A DNA stretch of 64,000 bases, from positions 248,001 through 312,000 of the forward strand of contig NZ_WFLJ01000004.1 in NCBI RefSeq assembly GCF_009208735.1, in the 5' to 3' direction. This document shows, piece by piece, positions 1 to 7,435 of this stretch (its first letter is position 1; each line of letters starts with the position of its first letter). This DNA comes from Janthinobacterium rivuli (GTDB taxonomy: Bacteria > Pseudomonadota > Gammaproteobacteria > Burkholderiales > Burkholderiaceae_D). The notes beneath the pieces were generated by a model. The model was not told the DNA's origin and searched no databases. It saw nothing but the letters and a program-made list of their open reading frames with translations. Both the position numbers and the translations under genes were made by a program.

Positions 1-2
1 TC

Positions 3-1229
3 ATCATCGAGAAAAACGCGCGCCCCGGCGACAGCTGGCGCAAGCGCTACAAGTCCTTGTGCCTGCACGACCCCGTCTGGTACGACCACATGCCCTACAT
101 CCCCTTCCCGGACAACTGGCCCGTCTTCACGCCCAAGGACAAGGTCGGCGACTGGCTGGAAATGTACACCAAGGTGATGGAGTTGAACTACTGGGGTTCG
201 ACGTCATGCGAATCGGCCAGCTTCGACGAAGCCGCCGGCGAGTGGACGGTGCAGGTGCTGCGCGACGGCCAGCCCGTCACCCTGAAGCCGAAGCAGCTGG
301 TGCTGGCCACGGGCATGTCGGGCAAGGCGAACATGCCGAAGTTCAAGGGCATGGACGTGTTCCAGGGCGAACAGCAGCACTCGTCGCAGCATCCGGGACC
401 GGACGCGTACGTGGGCAAGAAAGTCGTGGTGGTGGGCGCCAACAATTCCGCGCACGACATCTGCGCCGCCCTGTGGGAAGCGGGCGTGGACGTGACCATG
501 GTGCAGCGCTCGTCGACGCACATCGTCAAGTCCGATTCCCTGATGGACCTGGCGCTGGGCGACCTGTATTCGGAACGGGCGCTGGCCGCCGGCATGACGA
601 CGGCCAAGGCCGACCTGACGTTCGCCTCGATTCCCTATAAAATCCTGGCCGACTTCCAGAAGCCCGTCTTCCAGGCCATCCGCGAGCGCGACGCGGACTT
701 TTATGCGCGCCTGGAAGAACGGGGCTTCATGCTCGATTTCGGCGACGACGATTCCGGCCTGTTCATGAAATACCTGCGCCGCGGCTCCGGCTACTACATC
801 GACGTGGGCGCCTCCGAGCTGGTCGCCGAGGGCAAGATCAAGCTGAAAAGCGGCGTCGGCGTGCAGGAATTGAAAGCCCGCTCCATCGTGCTGTCCGACG
901 GCACGGAACTGCCGGCCGACCTGGTGGTGTACGCCACCGGCTACGGCTCCATGAATGGCTGGGCGGCCGACCTGATCTCGCCGGAAGTGGCCAACAAGGT
1001 GGGCAAGGTGTGGGGCCTGGGCTCCGCCACGACGAAGGACCCGGGCCCGTGGGAGGGCGAACAGCGCAATATGTGGAAGCCCACGCAGCAGCAAGCGCTG
1101 TGGTTCCACGGCGGGAACCTGCACCAGTCGCGCCACTATTCGCAATACCTGTCGCTGCAACTGAAGGCGCGCATGGAGGGGTTGAACACCCCCGTGTACG
1201 GGCAGCAGGAGGTGCATCACCTGGCGTGA
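3..1229 (+). CDS. Flavin-containing monooxygenase family oxidoreductase (5' end cut off by window)
   Basis: The reading frame is open from the first complete codon at position 3, so the true start lies upstream of the window. The visible protein is the C-terminal two thirds of a two-dinucleotide-fold FAD/NADPH monooxygenase of the CzcO/FMO type. A Rossmann segment reads KKVVVVGANNSAHDICAAL with the acidic/basic turn expected for NADPH, preceded by an ATG motif (LATGMSG) and followed late by VVYATGYGS, both typical of this family. Family members oxygenate ketones, amines or indole-type substrates; the substrate here cannot be read. The protein is cytosolic, with no membrane segment. The first visible residues (IIEKNARPGDSWRKRY) continue the FAD-binding region. 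It ends before a bidirectional hairpin terminator. Confidence 0.85.
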   Translation: MIEKNARPGDSWRKRYKSLCLHDPVWYDHMPYIPFPDNWPVFTPKDKVGDWLEMYTKVMELNYWGSTSCESASFDEAAGEWTVQVLRDGQPVTLKPKQLVLATGMSGKANMPKFKGMDVFQGEQQHSSQHPGPDAYVGKKVVVVGANNSAHDICAALWEAGVDVTMVQRSSTHIVKSDSLMDLALGDLYSERALAAGMTTAKADLTFASIPYKILADFQKPVFQAIRERDADFYARLEERGFMLDFGDDDSGLFMKYLRRGSGYYIDVGASELVAEGKIKLKSGVGVQELKARSIVLSDGTELPADLVVYATGYGSMNGWAADLISPEVANKVGKVWGLGSATTKDPGPWEGEQRNMWKPTQQQALWFHGGNLHQSRHYSQYLSLQLKARMEGLNTPVYGQQEVHHLA

Positions 1230-1248
1230 TAACCGGGGGCAGGTAAAA

Positions 1249-1282
1249 AAAATGGCGGCGGACCGAAGTCCGCCGCCATTTT
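1249..1282. terminator. Bidirectional intrinsic terminator
   Basis: A 13-bp perfect stem (1251-1263 with 1268-1280) closes a CGAA tetraloop. It is flanked by a run of A on the left and TTTT on the right, so it can stop transcription from both the monooxygenase and the convergent YceI gene. Confidence 0.85.
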
Positions 1283-1300
1283 GCATCATGCAGCCAACAA

Positions 1301-1867
1301 TTACTGTTTAATAGCTTCGATGGCAAACGTCAGGGTCACATCATCGCTGACGGCCGGCGCATATTTGCCGGCGTTGAATTCCGTGCGCTTGATCTTGGCC
1401 GTAGCGTTCGCGCCGCAAGCGTCTTTCTTCAGCATCGGGTGCGGTGCGCAGGTGAACGAGGTGACGGTCAGGGTCACTGGCTTGGTCACGCCTTTCAGGG
1501 TCAGGTTGCCATCCACGGAAGCGAGCTTGTCGCCGTCGAAATTGAACTTGGTCGATTTGTAGGTGGCGACCGGATACTTGGCCGTGTCGAGGAAATCTTC
1601 ACCCTGGATGTGCGAGTTGAACAGGGTCGAACCGGTATCGACGGACTTGGTGTCGATCAGCACTTCGACGGCGCCCGTCTTGGCGGCGCGGTCCAGGGTG
1701 ATCTTGCCGGTGGTGTTGTTGAAACGGCTTTGCTGCGTCGAGAAGCCCATGTGGCTGTACTCGAAACGGGGGAAGGTGTGGCTGCCATCGATGACATAGA
1801 CTTCAGGAGCGGCAACGGCGGACAGCGAGAAGCCGGCGGCGGCGATAAAAGCGAGCAGTTTTTTCAT
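1301..1867 (-). CDS. YceI family periplasmic protein
   Basis: The 188-residue protein begins with a clear Sec signal peptide (MKKLLAFIAAAGFSLSAVAA) and continues with the YceI lipocalin-like beta-barrel: VIDGSHTFPRFEYSHMGFS near the N-terminus and LTLKGVTKPVTLTVTSF in the middle. YceI proteins bind isoprenoid-type lipids and are exported to the periplasm; the ligand here is unknown. Length and start match the family, and a cysteine pair in the late part (TCAP...DACG) could form a disulfide. The gene is monocistronic, converges on the monooxygenase, and shares its terminator. Confidence 0.9.
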   Translation of the reverse strand: MKKLLAFIAAAGFSLSAVAAPEVYVIDGSHTFPRFEYSHMGFSTQQSRFNNTTGKITLDRAAKTGAVEVLIDTKSVDTGSTLFNSHIQGEDFLDTAKYPVATYKSTKFNFDGDKLASVDGNLTLKGVTKPVTLTVTSFTCAPHPMLKKDACGANATAKIKRTEFNAGKYAPAVSDDVTLTFAIEAIKQ

Positions 1868-2116
1868 TGTTGGTTCCTAACAAAAAGTGGAGGATGTCAA
1901 AACCGCAAGCAGCTGCGGGCGAATAGCGCCTGCGGCTGATTGTCTGGCTTCAGTTGCAACAGATTATGCATGGCATGAAGATCGATGTAAAACGGAAAAT
2001 ATACCTAGTTAGCATCGATAAAATCGATAATACAGACGATAATGTCCGCGACAGCGTCTTCTGTTGCCGATTATTGTCTGCCTTGTCAAAAATATCCAGC
2101 GTTATACAGTTCGGCA
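1868..2116. other. Intergenic region with divergent promoters, no gene seen
   Basis: This stretch is AT-richer than its surroundings and separates the divergent YceI and DUF454 genes. It contains several short overlapping ATCGAT palindromes around 2008-2030 but no open frame with coding character. A Fur-type site follows at 2117. Confidence 0.5.
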
Positions 2117-2142
2117 AATGAGAATGATTCTTGTTATTATTC
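2117..2142. promoter_or_regulatory. Candidate Fur box upstream of the DUF454 gene
   Basis: The sequence AATGAGAATGATTCTTG followed by TTATTATTC contains repeated GAGAAT/GATTCT hexamer-like units of the Fur consensus. It is a weaker match than the two other Fur boxes in this window (near 6431 and 23906). It lies about 90 bp before the first downstream ATG, so iron-dependent control of 2229-2782 is plausible. Confidence 0.5.
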
Positions 2143-2228
2143 TATAGGCTGCGATCATCGCGGTCCTGGCGCGCATGCGCCGCCGCCCTGATTCCTCCAT
2201 AATAGAGCTGAACACCGAGCAGAAAAAC

Positions 2229-2324
2229 ATGACGGCCACCCGCCACGATACGAACACCTTGAACCCGCACCCCATCTATTGCCCGCCCCGCAGCCAGAGC
2301 GTGAGCGCCGGAGCCTTCGCCTGA
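2229..2324 (+). CDS. Possible 31-codon leader ORF overlapping the DUF454 start
   Basis: An ATG at 2229 opens a 31-residue frame whose TGA overlaps the ATG of the next gene (TGATG at 2322-2326), an arrangement that would couple translation. The peptide contains an IYCPPRS segment and no recognisable domain. There is only a weak ribosome-binding sequence before it. It may be a regulatory leader or may not be translated; the main argument is the exact stop-start overlap and the Fur-type site upstream. It does not match the HemP family that often sits in this position. Confidence 0.3.
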   Translation: MTATRHDTNTLNPHPIYCPPRSQSVSAGAFA

Positions 2325-2782
2325 TGCGGGAGACGCCCGCCCCGGCGCCATTGCGCGAGGCGCATGGCGTGCGCCTGCGCCGCTGGGCCTGGACCGCCGC
2401 CGGCGCCCTGATGGTGCTGCTGGGGATCATCGGCGCCATGCTGCCCGTCATGCCGACGACGATTTTCCTCATCCTCGCCCTGGCCTGCTTCAGCCGCGCC
2501 TCGCCGCGCCTCGAGCACTGGCTGCTGCAGCATCCCCGCTTCGGTCCGCCGCTGCGCCAGTGGCGCGAACACCGCGCCGTCTCGCGGCGCGGCAAGGCCA
2601 TGGCTTGCCTGGGCATGGCCATCGGCTTTGTCGCCATGTGCCTGGGCCATCCGCCGTGGTGGGTCATCGCCATGGTGGGCGCCATGGAAATCGCCGTCCT
2701 CGTCTACCTGTTGCGGCGTCCCGAAGGTCCTGCCGCCAGCGGAGCAGAATCTGCCCGCGAAGAGGACAAAGGCAGGCTGTAA
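2324..2782 (+). CDS. DUF454 (YbaN-like) inner-membrane protein
   Basis: From the ATG at 2324 the product is 152 residues. After a basic N-terminus comes a hydrophobic helix (WAWTAAGALMVLLGIIGAMLPVMPTT), then LALACFSRASPRLEHWLLQHPRFGPPLRQWREH, which is the hallmark of DUF454/YbaN, and two more hydrophobic segments near the C-terminus. The family is of unknown function. A TTG at 2279 in the same frame would add 15 residues, but the ATG is preferred because it overlaps the stop of the small upstream frame. A Fur-type site upstream suggests iron control; DUF454 genes are often found with iron-uptake genes in proteobacteria, which is context only. Confidence 0.8.
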   Translation: MRETPAPAPLREAHGVRLRRWAWTAAGALMVLLGIIGAMLPVMPTTIFLILALACFSRASPRLEHWLLQHPRFGPPLRQWREHRAVSRRGKAMACLGMAIGFVAMCLGHPPWWVIAMVGAMEIAVLVYLLRRPEGPAASGAESAREEDKGRL

Positions 2783-3106
2783 ACCGCCCTCCCCGCGTCG
2801 AAAAAACGGCAAGTCAGCCGAACTGCACATAAAAACACCGCGACGCCTGCGCAGGGCGCGTCGAACTTTTCACCAAGATACGGCTCCGCCACGCCAGTGC
2901 GCGCGATTAAATTCGGCAAGAACGCCGCTTTCCCGCTTTTTCCACTTGCAAACGGGCACATAGACATTATTTGCATATTCAAAGCAAGATTCTGTCGTAG
3001 GAGTAATAACACGATCGGAGGTATACTACGCAACCGACGTAGCAGGCTGGGCGATTTGGCCCCTGCAAGCAAGCCTGTCACGGTCCAATAAAAAAGGAAA
3101 CACTGC
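2783..3106 (+). other. Leader/promoter region of the metNIQ-type operon
   Basis: No gene is seen in these 324 bases. A TATACT hexamer at 3022-3027 is a candidate -10, without a good -35. About 70 bases of leader follow, and AAGGAAA at about 3091 is the ribosome-binding site for the ATG at 3107. I see no SAM-riboswitch signature that I could defend. Confidence 0.4.
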
Positions 3107-3916
3107 ATGACCACACCACACCGTACGCCGGTGATTCGCATCGATGGCGCGAACAAGACCTTCGCGCTGCCCAAGGGCGAACAATTCCACGCGGTCAAAT
3201 CGGTCACGCTGGAAGTCTATCCCGGTGATATTTTCGGCCTGATCGGCAAGAGCGGCGCCGGCAAATCGACCTTGCTGCGCCTGATTAACCTGCTCGAGCG
3301 TCCCGACAGCGGCACCATTACCGTGGCCGGGCGCGAACTGACCCGCCTGGGCAAGAGCGAGCTGCGCGACGCGCGCCAGAATATCGGCATGATTTTTCAG
3401 CAGTTCAACCTGCTGCAAAACGCCAGCGTCTTCGACAACGTCGCCTTCCCCCTGAAAATCCATGGCACGACCAAGGGCGAGCAGATCGCCGCCCGCGTCG
3501 AGGAATGCCTGGCGCTGGTGGGCCTGTCCGACAAGCTGCACAGCTATCCGGCGCAATTGTCCGGCGGGCAGAAGCAGCGCGTGGCGATTGCCCGCGCCCT
3601 GGCCAGCCACCCCGACGTGCTGCTGTGCGACGAGCCGACGTCCGCGCTGGACGCGGAAACGACGCGTGCCCTGCTCGACACCCTGCGCGACATCAACGCG
3701 CGCCTGGGGGTGACCATCGTCATCGTCAGCCACGAGCTGTCGGTGCTGGGCGCCATCTGCAACCGCGTGGCCGTCGTGGAAAACGGCGCCATCGCCGAAC
3801 AATTCGATTTGAGCGACACGGCCACCCCGCGCAAGACGGCGCTGGGACGCGAGCTGGCGTATTACGGCACCGAGGCGTTTGAAGCCACCGCATGGAAGGA
3901 TGCAACACATGTTTGA
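3107..3916 (+). CDS. metN: Methionine-type ABC transporter ATP-binding protein, short form
   Basis: The 269-residue ATPase has Walker A GKSGAGKST, Q-loop FQQFNLLQNAS, signature LSGGQKQRVAIARAL, Walker B VLLCDEPTSALD and the H-loop SHE, in the order and wording typical of MetN. It energises uptake of D/L-methionine or a related substrate with the next two genes. Characterised enteric MetN is about 343 residues and ends in an ACT-like NIL domain that binds methionine and shuts the pump; here only about 60 residues follow the H-loop, so that domain is missing. The stop overlaps the start of the permease by 8 bases. Confidence 0.88.
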   Translation: MTTPHRTPVIRIDGANKTFALPKGEQFHAVKSVTLEVYPGDIFGLIGKSGAGKSTLLRLINLLERPDSGTITVAGRELTRLGKSELRDARQNIGMIFQQFNLLQNASVFDNVAFPLKIHGTTKGEQIAARVEECLALVGLSDKLHSYPAQLSGGQKQRVAIARALASHPDVLLCDEPTSALDAETTRALLDTLRDINARLGVTIVIVSHELSVLGAICNRVAVVENGAIAEQFDLSDTATPRKTALGRELAYYGTEAFEATAWKDATHV

Positions 3917-4583
3917 AGAATCGATCAATAACGTCATCAAGCTGCTGCCGGAAATCTGGGTGGCGCTGGGCCAGACCATGACCATGCTGGGCATCGGTCT
4001 CACCGCCGCCATCCTCATCGGCGGCCCGCTGGGCATCCTGCTGTTCCTTGTCTCGGAAGGCCAGTCGCTGGAAAACCGGCCGCTGTCGACGATCCTCGGC
4101 TGGCTGGTGAACACCGTGCGCAGCTTCCCCTTCATCATCCTGCTGGTCGCCCTGACGCCGTTTACGCGCATCATCGCCGGCACCTCGATCGGCCCGCTGG
4201 CGGCCAGCGTGCCGCTGTCGTTCGCCGCCATTCCCTACCTGGCGCGCCTGGTGGAACAGAACCTGCGCGAAGTGCCGCGCGGCGTGATCGAGGCGGCGCA
4301 CGCCATGGGCGCGTCGGAAATGCAGATCATCTTCCGCGTGCTGCTGGTCGAAGCGCGTTCCGGACTGGTGCTGGCGCTGACCGTGCTGTCGATCAGCTTC
4401 CTGTCGTATTCGGCCGTGGCCGGCGTGGTGGGCGGCGGCGGCATCGGCGACCTGGCCATCCGCTACGGCTACTACCGCTTCGAGACGGACATCATGGTCG
4501 CCACCGTGGCCATCCTGATCGTGCTGGTGCAAACCATCCAGTTCGCCGGCACGCGCATCGCCAAGCGCCTCGACAAACGTTAA
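3909..4583 (+). CDS. metI: Methionine-type ABC transporter permease
   Basis: The start is the ATG at 3909 inside the end of metN, giving 224 residues beginning MFEESINNVIKLLPEIW. Five hydrophobic segments are visible, and the EAA coupling loop reads EAAHAMGASEMQIIFRVLL, as in MetI. The late glycine-rich stretch AGVVGGGGIGDLAIRYGY is also diagnostic. The 8-base overlap with the ATPase gene implies translational coupling. It forms the membrane channel of the transporter with MetN and the binding protein that follows. Confidence 0.92.
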   Translation: MFEESINNVIKLLPEIWVALGQTMTMLGIGLTAAILIGGPLGILLFLVSEGQSLENRPLSTILGWLVNTVRSFPFIILLVALTPFTRIIAGTSIGPLAASVPLSFAAIPYLARLVEQNLREVPRGVIEAAHAMGASEMQIIFRVLLVEARSGLVLALTVLSISFLSYSAVAGVVGGGGIGDLAIRYGYYRFETDIMVATVAILIVLVQTIQFAGTRIAKRLDKR

Positions 4584-4608
4584 TCCCTATTCAGAAACAA
4601 GGACCTAC

Positions 4609-5436
4609 ATGAACCACCTTCGCCGCACCCTGCTCCTGGCCGCCACCAGCCTGGCCTTCGCCACCGCCGCCCACGCCAAGGACCCGAAAGAACTCGTCAT
4701 CGGCACCAGCTCCGGCCCGTACTCGGACCAGCTGAAGCTGGGCATCAAGCCCATCCTGGAAAAACAGGGCTACAAGGTCAAGATCGTCGAATTCAACGAC
4801 TACGTGCAGCCGAACTACGCGCTGGCCGAAGGTTCGCTGGATGCCAACGTGTTCCAGCACATCGTCTACCTGACCAAGTTCGCCACCGATAACAAGCTGC
4901 CACTGAGTTCCCTGATCACCGTGCCGACCATGCCGATCGGCCTGTACGGCGGCAAGCAGAAAACCCTGGCCGACGTGAAAAACGGCGCCACCATCACCAT
5001 GCCGAACGACCCGACCAACCAGGCGCGCGCGCTGGTGATGCTGGCCAAGATGGGCTGGATCAAGCTCAAACCGAACGTCGATCCGCTGCGCGCATCCGAG
5101 CGCGACGTGCTGGACAACCCGAAGAAGCTGAAACTGGTGCCGCTGGAAGCGGCGCAGCTGCCACGCTCGCTGGCGGACGCCGACTACGCTTTCGTGAACG
5201 GCAACTTCGCCCTGGCCGCCGGCATGAAACTGACCTCGGCCCTCGCCGTGGAAAAGATCTCGGACAGCTACATCAACCTGGTCGCCATCCGCACGGCCGA
5301 CAAGGCCAAGCCATGGGTCAAGGACCTGGAAGCGGCCTACCGCTCGCGCGCCTTCCTCGACGCGACGAACAAATACCTGGCCGGCTATGAAAAGACGGAC
5401 TACCAGCTGGCGCTGGAAAAGACGCTGAAAAAATAA
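4609..5436 (+). CDS. metQ: MetQ/NlpA family substrate-binding protein
   Basis: The 275-residue product has a Sec signal peptide ending AAHA before KDPKELVIG, then the NlpA-family core (KIVEFNDYVQPNYALAEGS, DANVFQH, PNDPTNQARAL). It captures the substrate in the periplasm and delivers it to MetI-MetN. There is no lipobox cysteine in the signal peptide, so unlike enteric MetQ it should be a free periplasmic protein. It is 25 bases downstream of metI and is followed by a strong terminator, so the operon is metN-metI-metQ. Confidence 0.92.
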   Translation: MNHLRRTLLLAATSLAFATAAHAKDPKELVIGTSSGPYSDQLKLGIKPILEKQGYKVKIVEFNDYVQPNYALAEGSLDANVFQHIVYLTKFATDNKLPLSSLITVPTMPIGLYGGKQKTLADVKNGATITMPNDPTNQARALVMLAKMGWIKLKPNVDPLRASERDVLDNPKKLKLVPLEAAQLPRSLADADYAFVNGNFALAAGMKLTSALAVEKISDSYINLVAIRTADKAKPWVKDLEAAYRSRAFLDATNKYLAGYEKTDYQLALEKTLKK

Positions 5437-5453
5437 AGCGGCGCAGGCAATGC

Positions 5454-5492
5454 AAAAAGGACGGCCAGGTGAAAACCCGGCCGTCCTTTTTT
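5454..5492. terminator. Intrinsic terminator after metQ
   Basis: A stem formed by AAAAAGGACGGCC (5454-5466) and GGCCGTCC followed by six T (5479-5492) encloses a 12-base loop. The A-run on the left makes it usable by the convergent ompW transcript as well. Confidence 0.9.
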
Positions 5493-5523
5493 ATTGTCTG
5501 CGCCACGCGGGCGCCATCGCTAT

Positions 5524-6141
5524 TTAGAAGCGGTAGCCGACGCCTACACCGATCAGGACAGGGTCGATCTTGACTTCGCTGGCCTTGGCGGCGCCGACGA
5601 AGACGTCGCTGCGAATCTGTACTTTTTTGATGTCAAAGTTCAGCGACCAGTTTTTGTCCAGCTTGTAGTCGACGCCGGCTTGCAGCGAGAAGCCCCAGCT
5701 GTCATGCTCCAGGCGGCCAGCGCCATTCAGCAGTTTCACGCTCGAAATGTTCGTATAGTTCACGCCTGCACCGACGTATGGGCTGAACTGTTTTTCAGGC
5801 ATGAAGTGGTATTGCAGCGACAAGGTCGGCGGCAAATGCTTGAACGTACCGATATTTTGGCCACCCAAGGTGACGTCATGCTTTTGCGGATACGTCAGGA
5901 TCAGCTCGGCAGCGATGTTCGGCGTGAAGAAATACGAAATATCGATTTCAGGAATCGTCTTGCTGCTGACGTGGATCGTGTCCGATGCGCCGACGCCCAA
6001 GACCGGCGTGGATTTGTTGGCAGGATCGATGTGCACGGCGCGCGCGCGCACCAGCCATGGGCTTTCCTGCGCCATTGCATTGCCGGCGAATGCGCCGATG
6101 GCGGCCAGGACGATTGCTGCTGCAGTTGCGGACTTCTTCAT
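5524..6141 (-). CDS. ompW: OmpW family outer-membrane protein
   Basis: The 205-residue precursor has a signal peptide (to NAMAQ) and the OmpW eight-strand beta-barrel pattern: SPWLVRARAVHI at the mature N-terminus, PPTLSLQYHFMPEKQFSPYVGAGVNYT in the middle and a terminal aromatic residue (VGVGYRF) for barrel insertion. OmpW channels pass small hydrophobic compounds through the outer membrane, and in several proteobacteria they respond to oxygen. A good ribosome site GAGGGAA precedes the ATG, and a perfect FNR-type palindrome lies 66 bp upstream. Confidence 0.93.
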   Translation of the reverse strand: MKKSATAAAIVLAAIGAFAGNAMAQESPWLVRARAVHIDPANKSTPVLGVGASDTIHVSSKTIPEIDISYFFTPNIAAELILTYPQKHDVTLGGQNIGTFKHLPPTLSLQYHFMPEKQFSPYVGAGVNYTNISSVKLLNGAGRLEHDSWGFSLQAGVDYKLDKNWSLNFDIKKVQIRSDVFVGAAKASEVKIDPVLIGVGVGYRF

Positions 6142-6430
6142 TCTAGTTCCCTCTTTTTGTCGTTAAGTAACGCTGCGAAGTCTAAGAGTGCAGTGCAACA
6201 AAAACTTTGATCCACATCAAATAGTGCTAGATGGCATCACTAGAGGGATTTTTTCCTTTGCCCAGGTCAAGAAAATGCGGCATTGCAGCGTGAGCGCTTG
6301 CATGCCCCCATTCCGGCGGCCAGCCGGCCGCGCAATGCTGGGACAAATTGCGCGCCGCGCAATCGCCACTTGCGCCGATGTCACTGGATTGCCGCCGGCC
6401 CGCGCGGCATACTACGTTTCGTTCGCACAT
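6142..6430. other. Divergent ompW/fur intergenic region
   Basis: About 360 bases separate ompW and fur. They hold the FNR-type site (6207-6220), the fur promoter with its Fur box (from 6431), and no convincing gene. The part between 6230 and 6420 carries no feature I can name. Confidence 0.5.
6207..6220. promoter_or_regulatory. FNR/ANR-type binding site upstream of ompW
   Basis: TTGATCCACATCAA is a perfect match to the FNR consensus TTGAT-N4-ATCAA. It is centred about 72 bp before the ompW ATG, a distance compatible with activation at about -41.5 if the leader is some 30 bases long. FNR control of ompW is known in other proteobacteria. Confidence 0.75.
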
Positions 6431-6463
6431 GAGAATGGTAATGATTATCATTTGCGATATAAT
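6431..6463 (+). promoter_or_regulatory. fur promoter with overlapping Fur box
   Basis: GGTAATGATTATCATTTGC (6437-6455) matches the 19-bp Fur consensus at 15 positions and is extended to the left by GAGAAT. A perfect TATAAT (6458-6463) follows directly, so a bound Fur would cover the promoter. This predicts negative autoregulation. Confidence 0.85.
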
Positions 6464-6503
6464 GAAGGACCTCGCTCGGCGATTACAAAAAGGAATGGGA
6501 GAC

Positions 6504-6941
6504 ATGGATATATTGAGGGAACTGCGTGAATCGGGCTTGAAAGTGACCATCCCCCGCTTGCGGATTCTGCAGCTGTTTCAAGAAGGCGGCATCAAGCACC
6601 TGAGTGCGGACGATGTCTACAAACTCTTGCTGGCCGAAAAGATCGACGTGGGCCTGGCCACCATCTACCGCGTGCTGATGCAGTTTGCCGAAGCGGGCAT
6701 TCTGTTTCGCCGGCATTTCGAATCGGGCCACGCCGTGTTCGAACTGAACGAAGGCCAGCACCACGATCACCTGGTCTGCACGGGTTGCGGCAAGGTCGAT
6801 GAATTCGTCGACGAAGGCATTGAATTGCGCCAGAACGAGATCGCCGCCGAGCGCGGCTTCGTGCTGCACGAACACGCGCTGTCGCTGTACGGCACCTGCG
6901 CCGAGTGCACGGCGAAGAAAATCCCGCCGCGCCGGGCCTGA
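6504..6941 (+). CDS. fur: Fur family ferric-uptake regulator
   Basis: The 145-residue protein starts MDILRELRESGLKVTIPRLRIL. It has the Fur winged helix (LATIYRVLMQFAEAGILFRRHFESGHAVFEL), the metal-binding HHDHLVC segment and two CxxC pairs (CTGCG, CAECT) for structural zinc. With Fe(II) it represses iron-uptake genes. An in-frame ATG at 6495 exists, but AAAAAGGA at about 6487-6494 is spaced correctly only for 6504, so that start is chosen. The gene has its own Fur box. A genome of this type often has more than one Fur paralogue, so whether this is the main one is not certain. Confidence 0.9.
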   Translation: MDILRELRESGLKVTIPRLRILQLFQEGGIKHLSADDVYKLLLAEKIDVGLATIYRVLMQFAEAGILFRRHFESGHAVFELNEGQHHDHLVCTGCGKVDEFVDEGIELRQNEIAAERGFVLHEHALSLYGTCAECTAKKIPPRRA

Positions 6942-7010
6942 AGCTGCCTGGGCCGCCAAGGCGCCGCTGCCTTGCGGTAAGATTCGCTCACGCTTGAGAA
7001 AGGATCACCC

Positions 7011-7376
7011 ATGTACATCGGAGAAATCGCCCGCCTGGCGGGCACCTCGCCCAAGGCCTTGCGCCACTATGAAGCGCTGGGCTTGCTGGGCGACGTGCGC
7101 CGTTCGGGCGCCTACCGCGTCTACACGCAGCAAGACCTGGCGCAAGTCAACCTCATACGCCAGGCGCAGGCGCTGGGCTTCCGGCTGGCCGAACTGCTGC
7201 CCATCCTGGCCGGCGACGAGACCGACTGGGCAGCCCTGTCGCAACACATCACCACCAAGCGCGCGCAGGTGCGGCAGGATATCGCCCGCCTGCGCCAGCT
7301 CGACGCGCAACTGGCCGACATCGACACGGAAATCCACGACTGCCTGGCGCGCCAGCAGCTTCAAGCGGCCGCTTGA
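7011..7376 (+). CDS. MerR family transcriptional regulator
   Basis: The 121-residue protein has an N-terminal MerR helix-turn-helix (YIGEIARLAGTSPKALRHYEALGLL, then RVYTQQDLAQVNLIRQAQALGF) followed by a coiled-coil dimerisation helix (residues about 75-115). There are no clustered cysteines, so a metal or oxidant sensor of the MerR/SoxR type is unlikely; a small organic ligand or a partner protein is possible. Its TGA lies inside the -35 of a typical MerR-controlled promoter that reads into the oxidoreductase gene downstream. Confidence 0.9.
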   Translation: MYIGEIARLAGTSPKALRHYEALGLLGDVRRSGAYRVYTQQDLAQVNLIRQAQALGFRLAELLPILAGDETDWAALSQHITTKRAQVRQDIARLRQLDAQLADIDTEIHDCLARQQLQAAA

Positions 7377-7404
7377 CTCTGCCACTAGGGGCAGGCTTTA
7401 GCAT
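7373..7404 (+). promoter_or_regulatory. Long-spacer MerR-type promoter and operator
   Basis: TTGACT (7373-7378) and TAGCAT (7399-7404) are separated by 20 bp (19 if TTAGCA is used), longer than the optimal 17 and characteristic of MerR-activated promoters. The spacer holds the dyad CTGCC (7379-7383) / GGCAG (7390-7394). The -35 overlaps the merR stop codon, and the next gene's ATG is at 7436. Confidence 0.75.
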
Positions 7405-7435
7405 GCAGGCTGTTCTTTACTGGAAAGCCTGCATC

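Noticed and set aside
2229-2324. HemP-type haemin uptake protein
   Set aside because: Position and Fur-like site fit, but the peptide lacks the HemP C-terminal pattern (YRLR...GKLILTK).
3000-3106. SAM-type riboswitch before metN
   Set aside because: No matching conserved core or pseudoknot pattern could be supported by eye.
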